From Rahnella inusitata (lineage in GTDB: Bacteria > Pseudomonadota > Gammaproteobacteria > Enterobacterales > Enterobacteriaceae): a stretch of DNA of 64,000 nucleotides. Below, in pieces: positions 1 to 9,229 of this stretch. The stretch is from the NCBI RefSeq assembly GCF_003263515.1, contig NZ_JYDE01000031.1, positions 1-64,000 of the forward strand, read 5' to 3'. How positions within the stretch are numbered: the stretch's first letter is position 1; each line of letters starts with the position of its first letter. Under the pieces are notes generated by a model. That model saw only the letters and a list, made by a program, of their open reading frames with translations, was not told the origin of the DNA and did no database searches. A program made the position numbers and the translations under genes.

Positions 1-30
1 TTCGCAGGGGGAGGACCAGGGCTGCATCAT

Positions 31-417
31 TTACTTAAATTTCTTATGGTTCTCATTCCTGGTCGCCTTAAATCCTTCAGCTTCTTTCTTCGCTTCATCC
101 ACTTTGCCCGCTTTAGCTAAAGCGGCAGCCGAATCGATCTGGCCAATCAGCGTATCCAGCCCTTTGTGGTAGTCCTTCATCTCAGGGCTGTCCGGCGCTT
201 TGCCTTTCAGCTTCGGTGGGGTCGCTTTCTTCGCATCTTCCGCTGCTGCTTTCATGTTCGCCAGACCGGTGGTCAGTTCCGCCTGATCGTTGGTTTTCAA
301 CACTTTGCCGTAGTTATCGGCAATCGTGTCCATGTCTGTTTCTAAATCTGCCGCCAGTGCGACCGTACTGCTTCCTAATAAAGCCACTACGGCTAACGCC
401 ATCAGATGTTTACGCAT
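31..417 (-). CDS. cybC: Cytochrome b562, periplasmic
   Basis: Soluble periplasmic four-helix-bundle b-type cytochrome of uncertain electron partner. The 128-residue product has a signal peptide (hydrophobic core AVVALLGSS, predicted cleavage after ALA, residue 22), leaving a 106-residue mature protein, the length of E. coli cytochrome b562. The haem ligands are in place: mature Met7 (ETDMD) and His102 (RNENHKKF near the C-terminus). The motif RNENH lacks the CxxCH of cytochrome c', so haem should be non-covalent. It lies downstream of pmbA on the same strand, as in E. coli, but a terminator-like hairpin sits between them, so it probably has its own promoter in the AT-rich 418-540 region. Confidence 0.95.
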   Translation of the reverse strand: MRKHLMALAVVALLGSSTVALAADLETDMDTIADNYGKVLKTNDQAELTTGLANMKAAAEDAKKATPPKLKGKAPDSPEMKDYHKGLDTLIGQIDSAAALAKAGKVDEAKKEAEGFKATRNENHKKFK

Positions 418-542
418 AAGGGAGTCTCTCTATTGTTATAAATTTGTTATTTAAAACGACATTGCTTGTAAGGCTTTATAAAAATAGGCTGAGAAGGGGC
501 AAAGTGGAACGACTTTTTTTGTAAAGAGGCGTGATAGGCGAG

Positions 543-577
543 GAAAAAAGTAAGCAGCGATCGGGCGACCGCTGCTT
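543..577 (-). terminator. Intrinsic terminator of pmbA
   Basis: On the minus strand AAGCAGCG pairs with CGCTGCTT (552-559 and 570-577), with further pairing inside, and is followed by ACTTTTTT. It lies just past the pmbA stop codon. Confidence 0.75.
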
Positions 578-584
578 CGGGAGA

Positions 585-1931
585 TTATTCGCCGGCGATT
601 TTCATCGACGGGAGCAATACAGAACCACACTGGATGTTGCTGCGGGTTTCGATATCGCTGCCGATGGCGACCATATCGCGCCACATGTCTTTCAGGTTAC
701 CGGCGATGGTGATTTCACTTACCGGATACTGGATTTCACCGTTCTCGACCCAGAAACCTGCCGCACCGCGGGAGTAGTCGCCGGTAACGCCGCTGACGCC
801 CTGCCCCATCAGTTCCGTCACCACCAGACCTTTGTCCAGCTTACGCAACATGCCGGCGAAGTCGTCACCCTGACCGGCGATGCGCCAGTTGTGGATGCCG
901 CCTGCGTGCCCCGTGGTTTGCAGACCGAGTTTGCGCGCGGAATAGCAGGTCATCAGCCAGGTTTGCAGCACGCCCGCTTTAACGATGTCACGACGCTGGG
1001 TGCGTACACCTTCGCTGTCGAACGGCGTCGAGGCCAGCCCCTGCAACAGGTGCGGATGTTCTTCGATGGTCAGCCACTCGGGCAGGATCTGTTCGCCAAG
1101 GCTGTCGAGCAGGAAGGAAGATTTACGGTAAATGCTGCCGCCGCTGATCGCACCAACCAGATGGCCGAACAGGCCGGTCGCCACTTCGGCAGCGAACAGC
1201 ACCGGTGCGTGCATGGTCGGTAATTTACGCGGTGCCAGACGCGACAACGTGCGGCGTGCGCACTCTGCGCCAACCCATTCCGGGTCTTTCAGATCGCTCA
1301 TTTTACGGGCAATGGAATACGCGTAATCGCGCTCCATGTTGCCTTCGTGCTCGGCGATGACTGAGGCGGAGATCGAGTGGCGCGTCGAGCAATAACTTTG
1401 CAGCATGCCGTGGCTGTTGCCAAAGACGCGAATGCCGTAATGGCTATTGAAGCTGCCGCCTTCGGTGTTAGTGATGCGTTTGTCGGCTTTCAGCGCGGCC
1501 TGTTCAGCGCGCGCCGCCAGCTCAATGCTGCGATCCGGATCCAGCTCTTCCGGATGGAATAAATCCAGATCCGGCGCGTCGAACGCCAGCATCTCTTTAT
1601 CCGCAACGCCTGCGAAGGGATCCGGCGAGGTGTAACGGGCAATGTCCAGCGCGGCCTGCACGGTGCGGGAAATCGCGTCCGGGCTTAAATCTGTGGAAGA
1701 CGCGCTGCCTTTGCGGTTTTGATAGTAAACGGTGATGCCCAGCGCGCCGTCGCTGTTGAATTCAACGTTCTCGACTTCACCAAAACGTGTACTGACGCCG
1801 ATACCGGTGGTTTTGCTGACCGCCACTTCCGCGGCGTCTGAACCCGCTTTCGCCAGTTCTAATGCCTGAGATACGGCCTGTTCGAGGGTTTTACGCTGCT
1901 GCGCAACTTGATTCACTACGTTCATCGGCAT
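585..1931 (-). CDS. pmbA: Metalloprotease subunit PmbA/TldE
   Basis: PmbA (TldE) pairs with TldD to form a heterodimeric cytosolic zinc protease that matures microcin B17 and degrades CcdA-type unfolded antitoxins. The 448-residue sequence aligns over its whole length with E. coli PmbA (450 aa), including the stretches [35 protein letters not shown] and [16 protein letters not shown]. It lacks the HExxxH zinc motif, as expected for the TldE partner; that motif is in TldD at 10.2-11.7 kb. Two in-frame ATGs lie close together (1931 and 1925) and neither has a strong Shine-Dalgarno, so the start may be two residues shorter. The gene is divergent from darP. Confidence 0.96.
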   Translation of the reverse strand: MPMNVVNQVAQQRKTLEQAVSQALELAKAGSDAAEVAVSKTTGIGVSTRFGEVENVEFNSDGALGITVYYQNRKGSASSTDLSPDAISRTVQAALDIARYTSPDPFAGVADKEMLAFDAPDLDLFHPEELDPDRSIELAARAEQAALKADKRITNTEGGSFNSHYGIRVFGNSHGMLQSYCSTRHSISASVIAEHEGNMERDYAYSIARKMSDLKDPEWVGAECARRTLSRLAPRKLPTMHAPVLFAAEVATGLFGHLVGAISGGSIYRKSSFLLDSLGEQILPEWLTIEEHPHLLQGLASTPFDSEGVRTQRRDIVKAGVLQTWLMTCYSARKLGLQTTGHAGGIHNWRIAGQGDDFAGMLRKLDKGLVVTELMGQGVSGVTGDYSRGAAGFWVENGEIQYPVSEITIAGNLKDMWRDMVAIGSDIETRSNIQCGSVLLPSMKIAGE

Positions 1932-2142
1932 GCCATCGCTTATGAGATAAAAGGGATTGTTCTACACTGAAACACAGATACTTATACTTTTGAGTCTAAC
2001 AGAGACTCGCCATAATTTCGCATGGCGTGCGGCGTTGTTAAGACCGAAGTTGCAACAGAATAGCCATCTCTGTGGCATAATGCCGCCGAAGCAATAAAGC
2101 ACAATCAAACTGACAGGATTACCTCGATAAGAGGAAGCGCCC

Positions 2143-2694
2143 ATGACAAAGAAAATTGACGACTGGCTCGATGACGTTCCCGAGAATAATGAGAACGAAG
2201 AAGATGATGAGATCATCTGGGTCAGTAAAAGTGAAATCAAACGTGACGCCGAGGCGCTGAAAGATCTCGGTGCAGAAATGGTGGATCTGGGTAAAAACTC
2301 ACTCGATAAACTGCCGCTGGATGAAGATCTGCGTGCGGCCATCGATTTAGCTCAGAAAATCAAAAAAGAAGGCCGTCGCCGCCAGTTACAGCTGATCGGT
2401 AAAATGCTGCGTTCGCGCGATGTGGAGCCGATTGAAACCGCGCTCGACAAGCTCAAAAACCGCCACAACCAGCAGGTTTCGCTGTTCCATAAACTGGAAA
2501 TGCTGCGTGACCGTCTGGTCGAAGAAGGCGATGAAGCGGTGCCAACGGTGCTGGAGTTATATCCGGAAGCCGACCGCCAGCAGCTGCGTGCATTAATCCG
2601 CAACGCACAGAAAGAGAAAGCGACCAACAAACCGCCGAAATCTTACCGCCAGATTTTCCAGTATCTGCGCGAACTGGCTCAGGCCCAGGAATAA
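2143..2694 (+). CDS. darP: Ribosome biogenesis factor DarP (YjgA)
   Basis: Acts late in assembly of the 50S ribosomal subunit. The product is 183 residues, the E. coli YjgA length, highly charged and mainly helical, with a strongly acidic N-terminus ([18 protein letters not shown]) and the family stretches [35 protein letters not shown] and [11 protein letters not shown]. It is divergent from pmbA, an arrangement shared with E. coli. A CATAAT hexamer at 2076-2081 is a possible -10 element. The gene ends at a strong bidirectional terminator shared with the converging barstar gene. Confidence 0.96.
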   Translation: MTKKIDDWLDDVPENNENEEDDEIIWVSKSEIKRDAEALKDLGAEMVDLGKNSLDKLPLDEDLRAAIDLAQKIKKEGRRRQLQLIGKMLRSRDVEPIETALDKLKNRHNQQVSLFHKLEMLRDRLVEEGDEAVPTVLELYPEADRQQLRALIRNAQKEKATNKPPKSYRQIFQYLRELAQAQE

Positions 2695-2700
2695 AAAACA

Positions 2701-2725
2701 AAACCCGCTGAAAGGCGGGTTTTTT
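2701..2725. terminator. Bidirectional terminator darP/barstar
   Basis: AAACCCGC (2701-2708) pairs with GCGGGTTT (2715-2722) around a 6-nt loop. T-runs follow on the plus strand and A-runs precede it, so it can stop transcription from both converging genes. Confidence 0.85.
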
Positions 2726-2729
2726 GTTT

Positions 2730-3029
2730 TCAGCCTTTCGCTTTCGCGACAGGTTTCTCCAGCAGGTTCAGACGCAACTCGCCTTCCAGCTCTTCTTCTG
2801 CCTCTTCAAACAGCAAAATCAGTGCGCCGAAACGCCGCTTACGGCTGGCAGTCAGATTGATAAAATCTATCTCCACCGGCAGCGCAATACCGCCCGTGAC
2901 TTCATCCCAAAGTGCATCCAGATTCGCGCCAAAGCTTTCTGTCAGTGCAAACTGACGGACAAACTCGGCATAGAATGCCGGTAAATCCGGGATGTGATTA
3001 AAATCGAAGCTCACTTTATTCATCGACAT
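2730..3029 (-). CDS. Barstar-family RNase inhibitor
   Basis: Cytosolic inhibitor expected to bind and block the RNase encoded just upstream. The 99-residue product carries the barstar signature FGANLDALWDEVTGG (barstar YGANLDALWD), including the aspartates and tryptophan that plug the barnase active site, followed by LPVEIDFINL. There is no signal peptide, which fits protection of the cell from RNase retained in the cytosol. Its ATG overlaps the RNase stop codon (TAATG), so translation is probably coupled. Two further ATGs lie in the first three codons (MSMN), so the exact start is open. E. coli keeps only a lone barstar homologue (yhcO) beside aaeB. Confidence 0.93.
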   Translation of the reverse strand: MSMNKVSFDFNHIPDLPAFYAEFVRQFALTESFGANLDALWDEVTGGIALPVEIDFINLTASRKRRFGALILLFEEAEEELEGELRLNLLEKPVAKAKG

Positions 3030-3478
3030 TACTCCACCCGAACAAAATTCTGATAATGGTCACGGCTGACATAAATCAGCCCGTCGCTGGCGAACAGCAC
3101 GCGGTCAGCGCCGCGACGTCCGCAGCGATAGTTGATATCCGCCTCACGCCAGACCCGTTTGTACGCTGTCGGTAAACGCCCTTCCCGGTTCGAGAAACGG
3201 TCGCCGCCGATGGCTTTTCCCGGCAGCACGTCGCAAAGATTACCGGAACGTGCATCCCAGCCCGCTTCCCGCGCTTTTTTCTTGGTGATGTAGTTGTCAG
3301 GCAACCGGTGATTCTGGCGTAAATAGCTGACTACCGTTTTCTCATCGGTGCCCGAGACGATGGTGCCAGAGTTGTATGTCGTTTTCGCGACAACCTGCCC
3401 GGCGACGCCGGACAGCCCCAGAATCACGGCGGCGACCATCATCAGCGTGCGTGAACGCAGCCCGTTAAATACCTTCAT
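3029..3478 (-). CDS. Secreted barnase-type ribonuclease
   Basis: Exported guanyl-specific endoribonuclease of the barnase (N1/T1) family. The chosen ATG at 3478 has AAGGAC upstream and opens a clear signal peptide (positive MKVFNGLRSR, hydrophobic core, cleavage near AGQVVA, residue 31); an in-frame ORF continues further upstream but is unlike the family. The mature part follows barnase closely: LPDNYITK, FSNREGRLP, WREADINY, DHYQNF. Catalytic residues line up with a constant offset of 39: Lys66, Arg98, Glu112, Arg122, Arg126 and His141 match barnase 27, 59, 73, 83, 87 and 102. The enzyme should therefore be active. The barstar gene follows with overlapping stop and start codons. Confidence 0.94.
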   Translation of the reverse strand: MKVFNGLRSRTLMMVAAVILGLSGVAGQVVAKTTYNSGTIVSGTDEKTVVSYLRQNHRLPDNYITKKKAREAGWDARSGNLCDVLPGKAIGGDRFSNREGRLPTAYKRVWREADINYRCGRRGADRVLFASDGLIYVSRDHYQNFVRVE

Positions 3479-3555
3479 TGACGTCCTTTGTGCATAGCCG
3501 GAAATGATGTGTTCCTCTTTATTGTTTCCTAAAATCCGCTTTCTGAAAAGGTGAC

Positions 3556-5016
3556 TTATAGATTTCCTAAATGTAACGTTTTTACCTGCAAATACTCTTC
3601 CAGCCCCAGCACCGACCCTTCGCGCCCCAGACCGGACTCTTTCACCCCACCAAACGGCGCGGCTTCGTTGGAAATCGCGCATTCGTTCACGCCGATCATG
3701 CCGCTTTCAATCGCGTCCGCGACGCGGAAAACGCGTTGCAGGTTCTGGCTGTAGAAATAGGCTGCCAGCCCGAACGGAGTATCATTGGCGCGCTGAATAA
3801 CTTCCTCTTCCGTTTTGAAACGGAAACAGGCCGCCAGCGGGCCAAAGGTTTCTTCGTGGGCGACTTTCATATCGTCGGTGGCATCGGCAATCACCGTCGG
3901 CTGGAAGAAGTTGCCGCCGAGCTTGTGACGCTCGCCGCCTTCCATCAGTCGTCCGCCTTTCTCCAGCGCATCTTTGACGTGATCTTCTACTTTCTCCAGC
4001 CCTTTGATGTCGATCAGCGGCCCGACAATCACGCCGTCATCCATGCCGTTGCCGACTTTCAGCTTGCGGACTTCTTCCACCAGACGGGAAACGAACGCAT
4101 CGTAAACGCCGTCCTGCACGTAGATGCGGTTGATGCACACGCAGACCTGTCCGGTGTTACGGAATTTACAGGTGATCGCGCCTTTGACGGCGGCTTCGAG
4201 ATCGGCATCGTCAAACACGATATACGGCGCGTTGCCGCCGAGCTCCATCGACACTTTTTTCATGGTGTCGGCGCTGTTACGCACCAGCGTTTTGCCCACT
4301 TCGGTCGACCCCGTGAAGGAGACTTTGCGCACTTTGTCGCTGGCCATGATGGCGTCACTGATAGCATGCGTATCACCGGCCACGCCGTTTATCACACCAT
4401 CAGGCACACCGGCGTCTTTTGCCAGCTGTAACAGCGCGAAGGCCGAAAGCGGCGTGTTATTGGCCGGTTTGATGAGGCCGGTACAACCCGCCGCCAGCGC
4501 CGGGCCGAGTTTGCGGGTCAGCATCGCCAGCGGGAAATTCCACGGTGTGATTGCCGCGACCACGCCGACGGGTTCACGGGTGGCAAAAATGCGGGAACCG
4601 GCCTTTGCTGGCGGAATAATTTCGCCGTTCGCGCGCTTAGCTTCTTCGCTGAACCATTGCAGATAGCTGGCGGCGTAATCGACTTCGCCCAGCGCCTCTT
4701 TCAGCGGTTTGCCCTGCTCCGCCACCATCAGCTCGCCGAGAAACTGTTTGTTCTCCAGCATCAGCTCATACCAGCGGTGCAAAATTTCAGAACGTGCTTT
4801 GGCAGTGGTTTTGCGCCACGCCGGGAAGGCATCGCTGGCCGCTTTGATCGCCGCTTCGGTTTCCGCTTTCCCGGCTTTGGCGACTTTTGCCACCACGTCG
4901 CCGGTGGCCGGATCCAGCACATCAAACGTGGTTTTGGCTTCATGCCATTTACCGCCGGTGAAATAACCGGTCTTAAATAAAGGATGTTCGGACAGTTTCA
5001 TAGAGTGGGCAGACAT
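3556..5016 (-). CDS. gabD: NADP-dependent succinate-semialdehyde dehydrogenase
   Basis: Oxidises succinate semialdehyde to succinate, the last step of GABA catabolism. The 486-residue product is a full aldehyde dehydrogenase: ITPWNFPLAM, SFTGSTEVGK (cofactor binding), the catalytic glutamate in MELGGNAP and the catalytic cysteine in NTGQVCVC; EETFGPLA and PFGGVKESGLGREG are also present. A perfect Shine-Dalgarno AGGAGG (complement of 5023-5028) lies 6 nt before the ATG. gabT, gabP and a dedicated regulator are not next to it. The RNase gene follows 77 nt downstream on the same strand with no strong terminator between, so read-through is possible. GabD and the related Sad cannot be told apart with certainty by eye; the sequence favours GabD. 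Confidence 0.88.
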   Translation of the reverse strand: MSAHSMKLSEHPLFKTGYFTGGKWHEAKTTFDVLDPATGDVVAKVAKAGKAETEAAIKAASDAFPAWRKTTAKARSEILHRWYELMLENKQFLGELMVAEQGKPLKEALGEVDYAASYLQWFSEEAKRANGEIIPPAKAGSRIFATREPVGVVAAITPWNFPLAMLTRKLGPALAAGCTGLIKPANNTPLSAFALLQLAKDAGVPDGVINGVAGDTHAISDAIMASDKVRKVSFTGSTEVGKTLVRNSADTMKKVSMELGGNAPYIVFDDADLEAAVKGAITCKFRNTGQVCVCINRIYVQDGVYDAFVSRLVEEVRKLKVGNGMDDGVIVGPLIDIKGLEKVEDHVKDALEKGGRLMEGGERHKLGGNFFQPTVIADATDDMKVAHEETFGPLAACFRFKTEEEVIQRANDTPFGLAAYFYSQNLQRVFRVADAIESGMIGVNECAISNEAAPFGGVKESGLGREGSVLGLEEYLQVKTLHLGNL

Positions 5017-5198
5017 GTAAATCCTCCTGACGTATGCCGTTTAAAGCAGTGAATAGAAATAAGTATAGCGGCTCAGGAGGAAGCGTCTCTCAGACAGCAC
5101 TGAGAGACACAGCTCGCAAAGTGGAATGTCACACGTTCACAACCGCAAAGCCGGTGAGTAAACTGAGTTATCACGGTCTTAATAATTAAGGAAAAGGG

Positions 5199-5780
5199 AT
5201 GTCGACACGCGTAAAAATGAATATCGGCGAGCTGTATACGGACATGGGCGAAGGGCTGCCGGAAGAGCGCCGCGCAGGGAAAGAACGGGTGTACGATTAC
5301 AACCTCACCCGCCCCTCGGAAGAGGAAAAGCGCCAGCGGATGCTGAAAGACATGATGGGCAGCATCGGCGAGAACGGCTGGATTGAACCGCCGCTGCGCG
5401 TGGCCTACGGCACGCATACGCACATCGGCAAGAACTTCTATGCCAACTTCAATCTCACGCTGGTAGATGACGCCACGGTCACCATCGGCGATAACGTGAT
5501 GATTGCGCCGAACGTGACCCTCGCCACCGCCGGGCATCCCATCGATCCGGAAATCCGCATCACCGGGCAACAGTTCTCCCTGCCAATTGTGATTGAAGAT
5601 AACGTCTGGCTGGGTGCGGGCGTAATGGTGAATCCGGGCGTAACGATTGGTCGTAACAGCGTGATTGGCGCAGGCAGCGTGGTCACAAAATCTATCCCGG
5701 CGAATGTAGTCGCGGCAGGCGTCCCGTGCCGCGTTATGCGGGTCATCGGGCCGCAAGATCGCGAAGCCTTCCCGACGTAA
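5199..5780 (+). CDS. Galactoside/maltose O-acetyltransferase (LacA/Maa family)
   Basis: Acetyl-CoA-dependent sugar O-acetyltransferase with a left-handed beta-helix. The 193-residue product resembles E. coli LacA along its length: GELYTDMGEGLPEER, the hexapeptide repeats IGKNFYANFN, VTIGDNVMIAPNV, VWLGAGVMVNPGVTIG and NSVIGAGSVVTK, and the closing AAGVPCRVMR. The catalytic histidine is His113 in TAGHPID. It is not next to any lac or mal gene, so the physiological acceptor is unknown. It converges with aaeB and shares its terminator. Together with gabD it separates aaeB from barnase-barstar, which suggests insertion relative to E. coli. Confidence 0.88.
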   Translation: MSTRVKMNIGELYTDMGEGLPEERRAGKERVYDYNLTRPSEEEKRQRMLKDMMGSIGENGWIEPPLRVAYGTHTHIGKNFYANFNLTLVDDATVTIGDNVMIAPNVTLATAGHPIDPEIRITGQQFSLPIVIEDNVWLGAGVMVNPGVTIGRNSVIGAGSVVTKSIPANVVAAGVPCRVMRVIGPQDREAFPT

Positions 5781-5794
5781 AAGAGAACGAAAAA

Positions 5795-5826
5795 GGCCGG
5801 TGCTTTTCAGCATCGGCCCTGCTTTT
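5795..5826. terminator. Terminator between converging lacA-like gene and aaeB
   Basis: GGCCGGTGC (5795-5803) pairs with GCATCGGCC (5810-5818) around TTTTCA, with CTGCTTTT after it on the plus strand and AAAA before it, so it may act in both directions. Confidence 0.7.
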
Positions 5827-5833
5827 GATTGAC

Positions 5834-7792
5834 TCAGGCGACGAACGAATGCTGATAACGGTGCAGCATGTCGGTCAGGCGCCGCACCGGTTCGGTGACT
5901 TTCAGCGGCGCGTCGTATTCCACCAGTTTTTCCTGATACTCCCCGAGCTCACTCAGCAAGCGCTGATAATAATACGTCCGCTTTCCTTCGCCCGAGGCTG
6001 ACACTACGTGGTCAGCCGTATTACGGATTTTCTTATGGAAGGCCGACAGTTCGTCGTTCACCGGCACTTCCGCCAGCTTCATCCGCTGATGCGCGATTAT
6101 CAGCATCAGCGCCAGGCGGTATTTACCGATGTCGTTCGGGAACATCACCAGCAGCTGATTCAACTGATGGTATAACGCAGGCAGATGGTTCTCGCGGCGG
6201 CGATAGGCTTTGGTGGTCAGCGCGGAAACGGCGCTGCTCATAAAGCGGTTAAGCAGCGTGCGGCCCGTTTTCTCCCGCGATTTATCACGCACCACCAGCA
6301 GCACCACCATTGCAATCACCGTACCGATCGCCTGACCGGTGACGTTATCCAGAAACGACGTCACGTTGAATTTCATCGGGTTACTCAGAACCAGAATATT
6401 GATGGTCCCCGCCAGCAGCCCAAGCATACCGAGGCGGCGCTTGGTCACTTCAATACCGATGAAGAAGGTGAAAATCCCCAGAGACAGACACAGCAGGAAC
6501 AGGCTTTGCTGCGTCGCGGGCATGATCAGCATAAACATCATCGACCCCACCGGGATCGCCAGCAGCATACCGACGATAAAGTCCATCGCCATGCCTTTCG
6601 GGTTAGGCGTGCGCATCGCCAGCGAGGTCACGACGGCGATAATCACCACGCAGCCGCTGCCCGACGTCCAGCCGGTCCACAGCCACATCAGGCAGCCGAT
6701 GGCGGTCGCGGTAAAGGTGCGCAGGCCGTTAATCAGCGCATGATGGCGCTCCGCCGAAGCAGGTCGCACCACCACTTCGCTGTCCAGCACGCTGCTTTCA
6801 ATACTGCTGATGCTGCTATTAGTGTGAACGCCTTTCATCAGCAACAGCGCACGGGTAGCCGCTCCGGCCCAGGCGCTGATGGTCATCAGGACGTTATCAC
6901 TGTGCGAACCGGTAATGGTCTGGCGCAGCAGTTTCAGCCGGCGGTGTACATCCGCGATGGTTTCCGCGGGTTCATCGAACATCGCCTTCAATTCCGGAGA
7001 CAATCTTTCCGGCGTGTTTTGCAGGATCAGATAGGTTTCGCAGGCCTGCGTAATCATGCTCAGCGAGGTGCTGTGCAGCGCTTTCAGACGCCGGTTGCAG
7101 CGCTGCCAGCGTGATGATTCCATCATCAGACTGCTGCGCATGCCGTTGAGCGCCGTGGTGCTTTTCACCAGATTATTCCACGATTTATCAATATCTTCCT
7201 TTGACGCGTTGTTCACGCAAATCCGCATCAGCGCGAACTGATCGAGCAACAGCTGACTGACGGCGCGGTCGATATCTTTTTTGATAGAACGGGGAGAAAA
7301 CAACAGATCAGCGACGATCGCACAACAAATCCCGAGGACGATTTCACTGCAACGCTCTACCGCAAACTGCGGCGTTTGCAGCGGCGTGGCGGCGGACGTG
7401 ACGACGATAATCAGCGCGGTGTAACCGGCCAGACCGAGCGCATAGGAGTTTTCGACGCGAACCAGCGAAGACCACCAGGTGCAGACGCCCGCCCAGATAC
7501 AGCACAGGAGCAGCATCACCACCGGTGCGCGCGCCGTGGCGATCACGATCACCAGTGCGGCCAGACAGCCGATAAAAGTGCCGATAACGCGCAGAAAACC
7601 ACGGTGGCGGATGGCACCGGCAAACGGCTCGCCACCGGCCGCCAGCGCAGGGCCGGAGGTCACGATGGCGGCGGTCATGGCCGACCAGCGCGGGGTTTCG
7701 AGTTGCAGATAGAACCCGAGCACCAGCGCGCCGAGGATCGCGAACGTCAGCTTAAACGCAAAACGGACACGGGGAATAAGTACGCTATTCAT
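5834..7792 (-). CDS. aaeB: p-Hydroxybenzoic acid efflux pump subunit AaeB
   Basis: Inner-membrane subunit of the AaeAB pump that exports aromatic carboxylic acids. The 652-residue product (E. coli 655) is a FUSC/aromatic-acid exporter family protein with two membrane bundles (about residues 15-180 and 355-500), each followed by a soluble domain. It opens with [21 protein letters not shown] and contains [13 protein letters not shown], typical of the family. It is the last gene of aaeXAB, 9 nt after aaeA. Confidence 0.95.
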   Translation of the reverse strand: MNSVLIPRVRFAFKLTFAILGALVLGFYLQLETPRWSAMTAAIVTSGPALAAGGEPFAGAIRHRGFLRVIGTFIGCLAALVIVIATARAPVVMLLLCCIWAGVCTWWSSLVRVENSYALGLAGYTALIIVVTSAATPLQTPQFAVERCSEIVLGICCAIVADLLFSPRSIKKDIDRAVSQLLLDQFALMRICVNNASKEDIDKSWNNLVKSTTALNGMRSSLMMESSRWQRCNRRLKALHSTSLSMITQACETYLILQNTPERLSPELKAMFDEPAETIADVHRRLKLLRQTITGSHSDNVLMTISAWAGAATRALLLMKGVHTNSSISSIESSVLDSEVVVRPASAERHHALINGLRTFTATAIGCLMWLWTGWTSGSGCVVIIAVVTSLAMRTPNPKGMAMDFIVGMLLAIPVGSMMFMLIMPATQQSLFLLCLSLGIFTFFIGIEVTKRRLGMLGLLAGTINILVLSNPMKFNVTSFLDNVTGQAIGTVIAMVVLLVVRDKSREKTGRTLLNRFMSSAVSALTTKAYRRRENHLPALYHQLNQLLVMFPNDIGKYRLALMLIIAHQRMKLAEVPVNDELSAFHKKIRNTADHVVSASGEGKRTYYYQRLLSELGEYQEKLVEYDAPLKVTEPVRRLTDMLHRYQHSFVA

Positions 7793-7801
7793 CTTCCGGC
7801 C

Positions 7802-8737
7802 TTAGCCAAATTCTCTCAGGCGGTGTAACAGACGACGGAACGGCGAGCCGTCAGTTTGCTTACGATCGTGACTGCCGGTAATAACAACGGTCGCCGTAGT
7901 GCCTGCCGGATACGGATGCAGCTGATCGGCATCATCAAGGACAATTTTGACCGGCACACGCTGCGCCAGACGTACCCATTCGAGGTTGCTGTCGATAGTC
8001 GCCAGCCCGTTGGTTGCCGCAGAGGATGAACTGTTGGTTACCGCGGCCGCCACGCTGTCGACCGTGCCGTGCATGATGCGATTGCTGCCAAGCGGCGTGA
8101 TTTCCACGCGGTCACCTTTGCTCAGGCCGGACAGTTTCGTTTCTTCCAGATAGGCAAGAATATAGAAGGAGTTTTTCTTCACCAGCGCGACGGCGGTCGA
8201 GCCGCGGTTGATGTAGTTACCCGGATGCACGGTGAGGTTAGTCACCCAACCATCGGCAGGGGCAACAACCACGGTGCGCTGGAGATCAAGCACCGCCAGA
8301 TCGCGCGCAGCCTGGGCTTTCGCCAGCTGATGTTGTGCAGTTTGCAGCACGTTGTTCGCCTGGTCGATCTCTTCCTGCGACATCGCCTGCACACCCAGTT
8401 TCACACGACGTCCGGCTTCGCGTTTTTTCTCAGCGGCCAGCGCCTGATAGTACGCGACGTCAGCACTCGCTTCGTCCAGCGCCTGCTGATAACGCGGCTG
8501 ATCGATTTTGAACAGCACTTGCCCCTTCTTCACCAGCTGGTTATCAATGACCGGCACATCGGTGATAAGACCGGTGACGTCGGGTGCGATGGATACCACG
8601 TCAGCGGTAAATTTGGCATCACGGGTCCACGGTGATTCAGTGTAGAACGCCCAGGCTTTGAAGATTGCGATGACAGCCAGAACGACAAGAATCAGCGTAA
8701 TTAGATAACGTATTATTTTTATAGAGAAATTTTTCAC
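7802..8737 (-). CDS. aaeA: p-Hydroxybenzoic acid efflux periplasmic adaptor AaeA
   Basis: HlyD-family membrane-fusion protein linking AaeB to an outer-membrane channel. The 311-residue product has one N-terminal membrane anchor (residues 10-31, [20 protein letters not shown]), a lipoyl-like half motif ([25 protein letters not shown]), a helical hairpin around residues 85-150, then the second half ([21 protein letters not shown]). It lies 7 nt after aaeX and 9 nt before aaeB, so the three genes form one operon. Confidence 0.95.
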   Translation of the reverse strand: MKNFSIKIIRYLITLILVVLAVIAIFKAWAFYTESPWTRDAKFTADVVSIAPDVTGLITDVPVIDNQLVKKGQVLFKIDQPRYQQALDEASADVAYYQALAAEKKREAGRRVKLGVQAMSQEEIDQANNVLQTAQHQLAKAQAARDLAVLDLQRTVVVAPADGWVTNLTVHPGNYINRGSTAVALVKKNSFYILAYLEETKLSGLSKGDRVEITPLGSNRIMHGTVDSVAAAVTNSSSSAATNGLATIDSNLEWVRLAQRVPVKIVLDDADQLHPYPAGTTATVVITGSHDRKQTDGSPFRRLLHRLREFG

Positions 8738-8744
8738 AACGCCC

Positions 8745-8951
8745 TCAGACGAACATGCAGGAGATCAGGTAGAAAAGACAGCAGTACAAAGCTGTGTTGA
8801 ACAACGCCGGGTGCCAGACAAAGTCGTAAATTCCCGTAGGCTGCAAAACGCGCCGCAGCAGGAAAAACACCACCAGCGCCAGCAGTATTTCAAAGAACAC
8901 CGGGGGAAACGACAATCCGAAAATCACCATTACCGGAAGCAAACTCATCAA
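8745..8951 (-). CDS. aaeX: Small membrane protein AaeX
   Basis: First gene of aaeXAB. The 68-residue product has two hydrophobic segments and the conserved block [29 protein letters not shown] in near-identical form (here beginning LQPTGIYDF). E. coli AaeX is 67 aa and starts at the second of the two adjacent methionines here (MMSLLPV), so the start may be 8948. Function is unknown (DUF1656); it is assumed to accompany the pump. Confidence 0.93.
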   Translation of the reverse strand: MMSLLPVMVIFGLSFPPVFFEILLALVVFFLLRRVLQPTGIYDFVWHPALFNTALYCCLFYLISCMFV

Positions 8952-9195
8952 AAATTCCTTACATTATGACGACGGGCAGTATGACGGCAGAAATGCTGGT
9001 TAATCCCGCGCGCACATTATTCATTATTTTAGGCAACAGCTCACAAACCCGGAGAAATAATTCACGGGAGGCAGAGATGGAAACTGTGGGGTTGCCAGGG
9101 AAGTGTGCGAAGGTAAGTAATCAGGATAACTGAAACCTGAGGTTTATCGCCCGGAAGGGTATATTAGCCTGCTTATTATCAAGGGATCAACGTTA

Positions 9196-9211
9196 TGTGA
9201 TCTAAATCACT
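9196..9211. promoter_or_regulatory. CRP/FNR-like site before aaeR
   Basis: TGTGA-TCTAAA-TCACT matches the CRP consensus TGTGA-N6-TCACA at nine of ten arm positions and contains the perfect palindrome GTGAT-CTAA-ATCAC. It ends 18 bp before the aaeR start codon in the divergent aaeX/aaeR region. FNR (TTGAT-N4-ATCAA) is a weaker alternative. Confidence 0.55.
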
Positions 9212-9229
9212 TTTAAGCCAGAGTTAACA

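Noticed and set aside
531-1223. 230-codon plus-strand frame opposite pmbA
   Set aside because: It lies inside the antisense of a fully conserved pmbA; no family pattern or ribosome site.
3479-3682. N-terminal extension of the RNase (extra 68 codons)
   Set aside because: Overlaps the gabD end, has no similarity to the family, and would bury the signal peptide.
6185-7114. 309-codon histidine/arginine-rich plus-strand frame opposite aaeB
   Set aside because: Composition typical of antisense to a membrane-protein gene; the aaeB frame is fully conserved.
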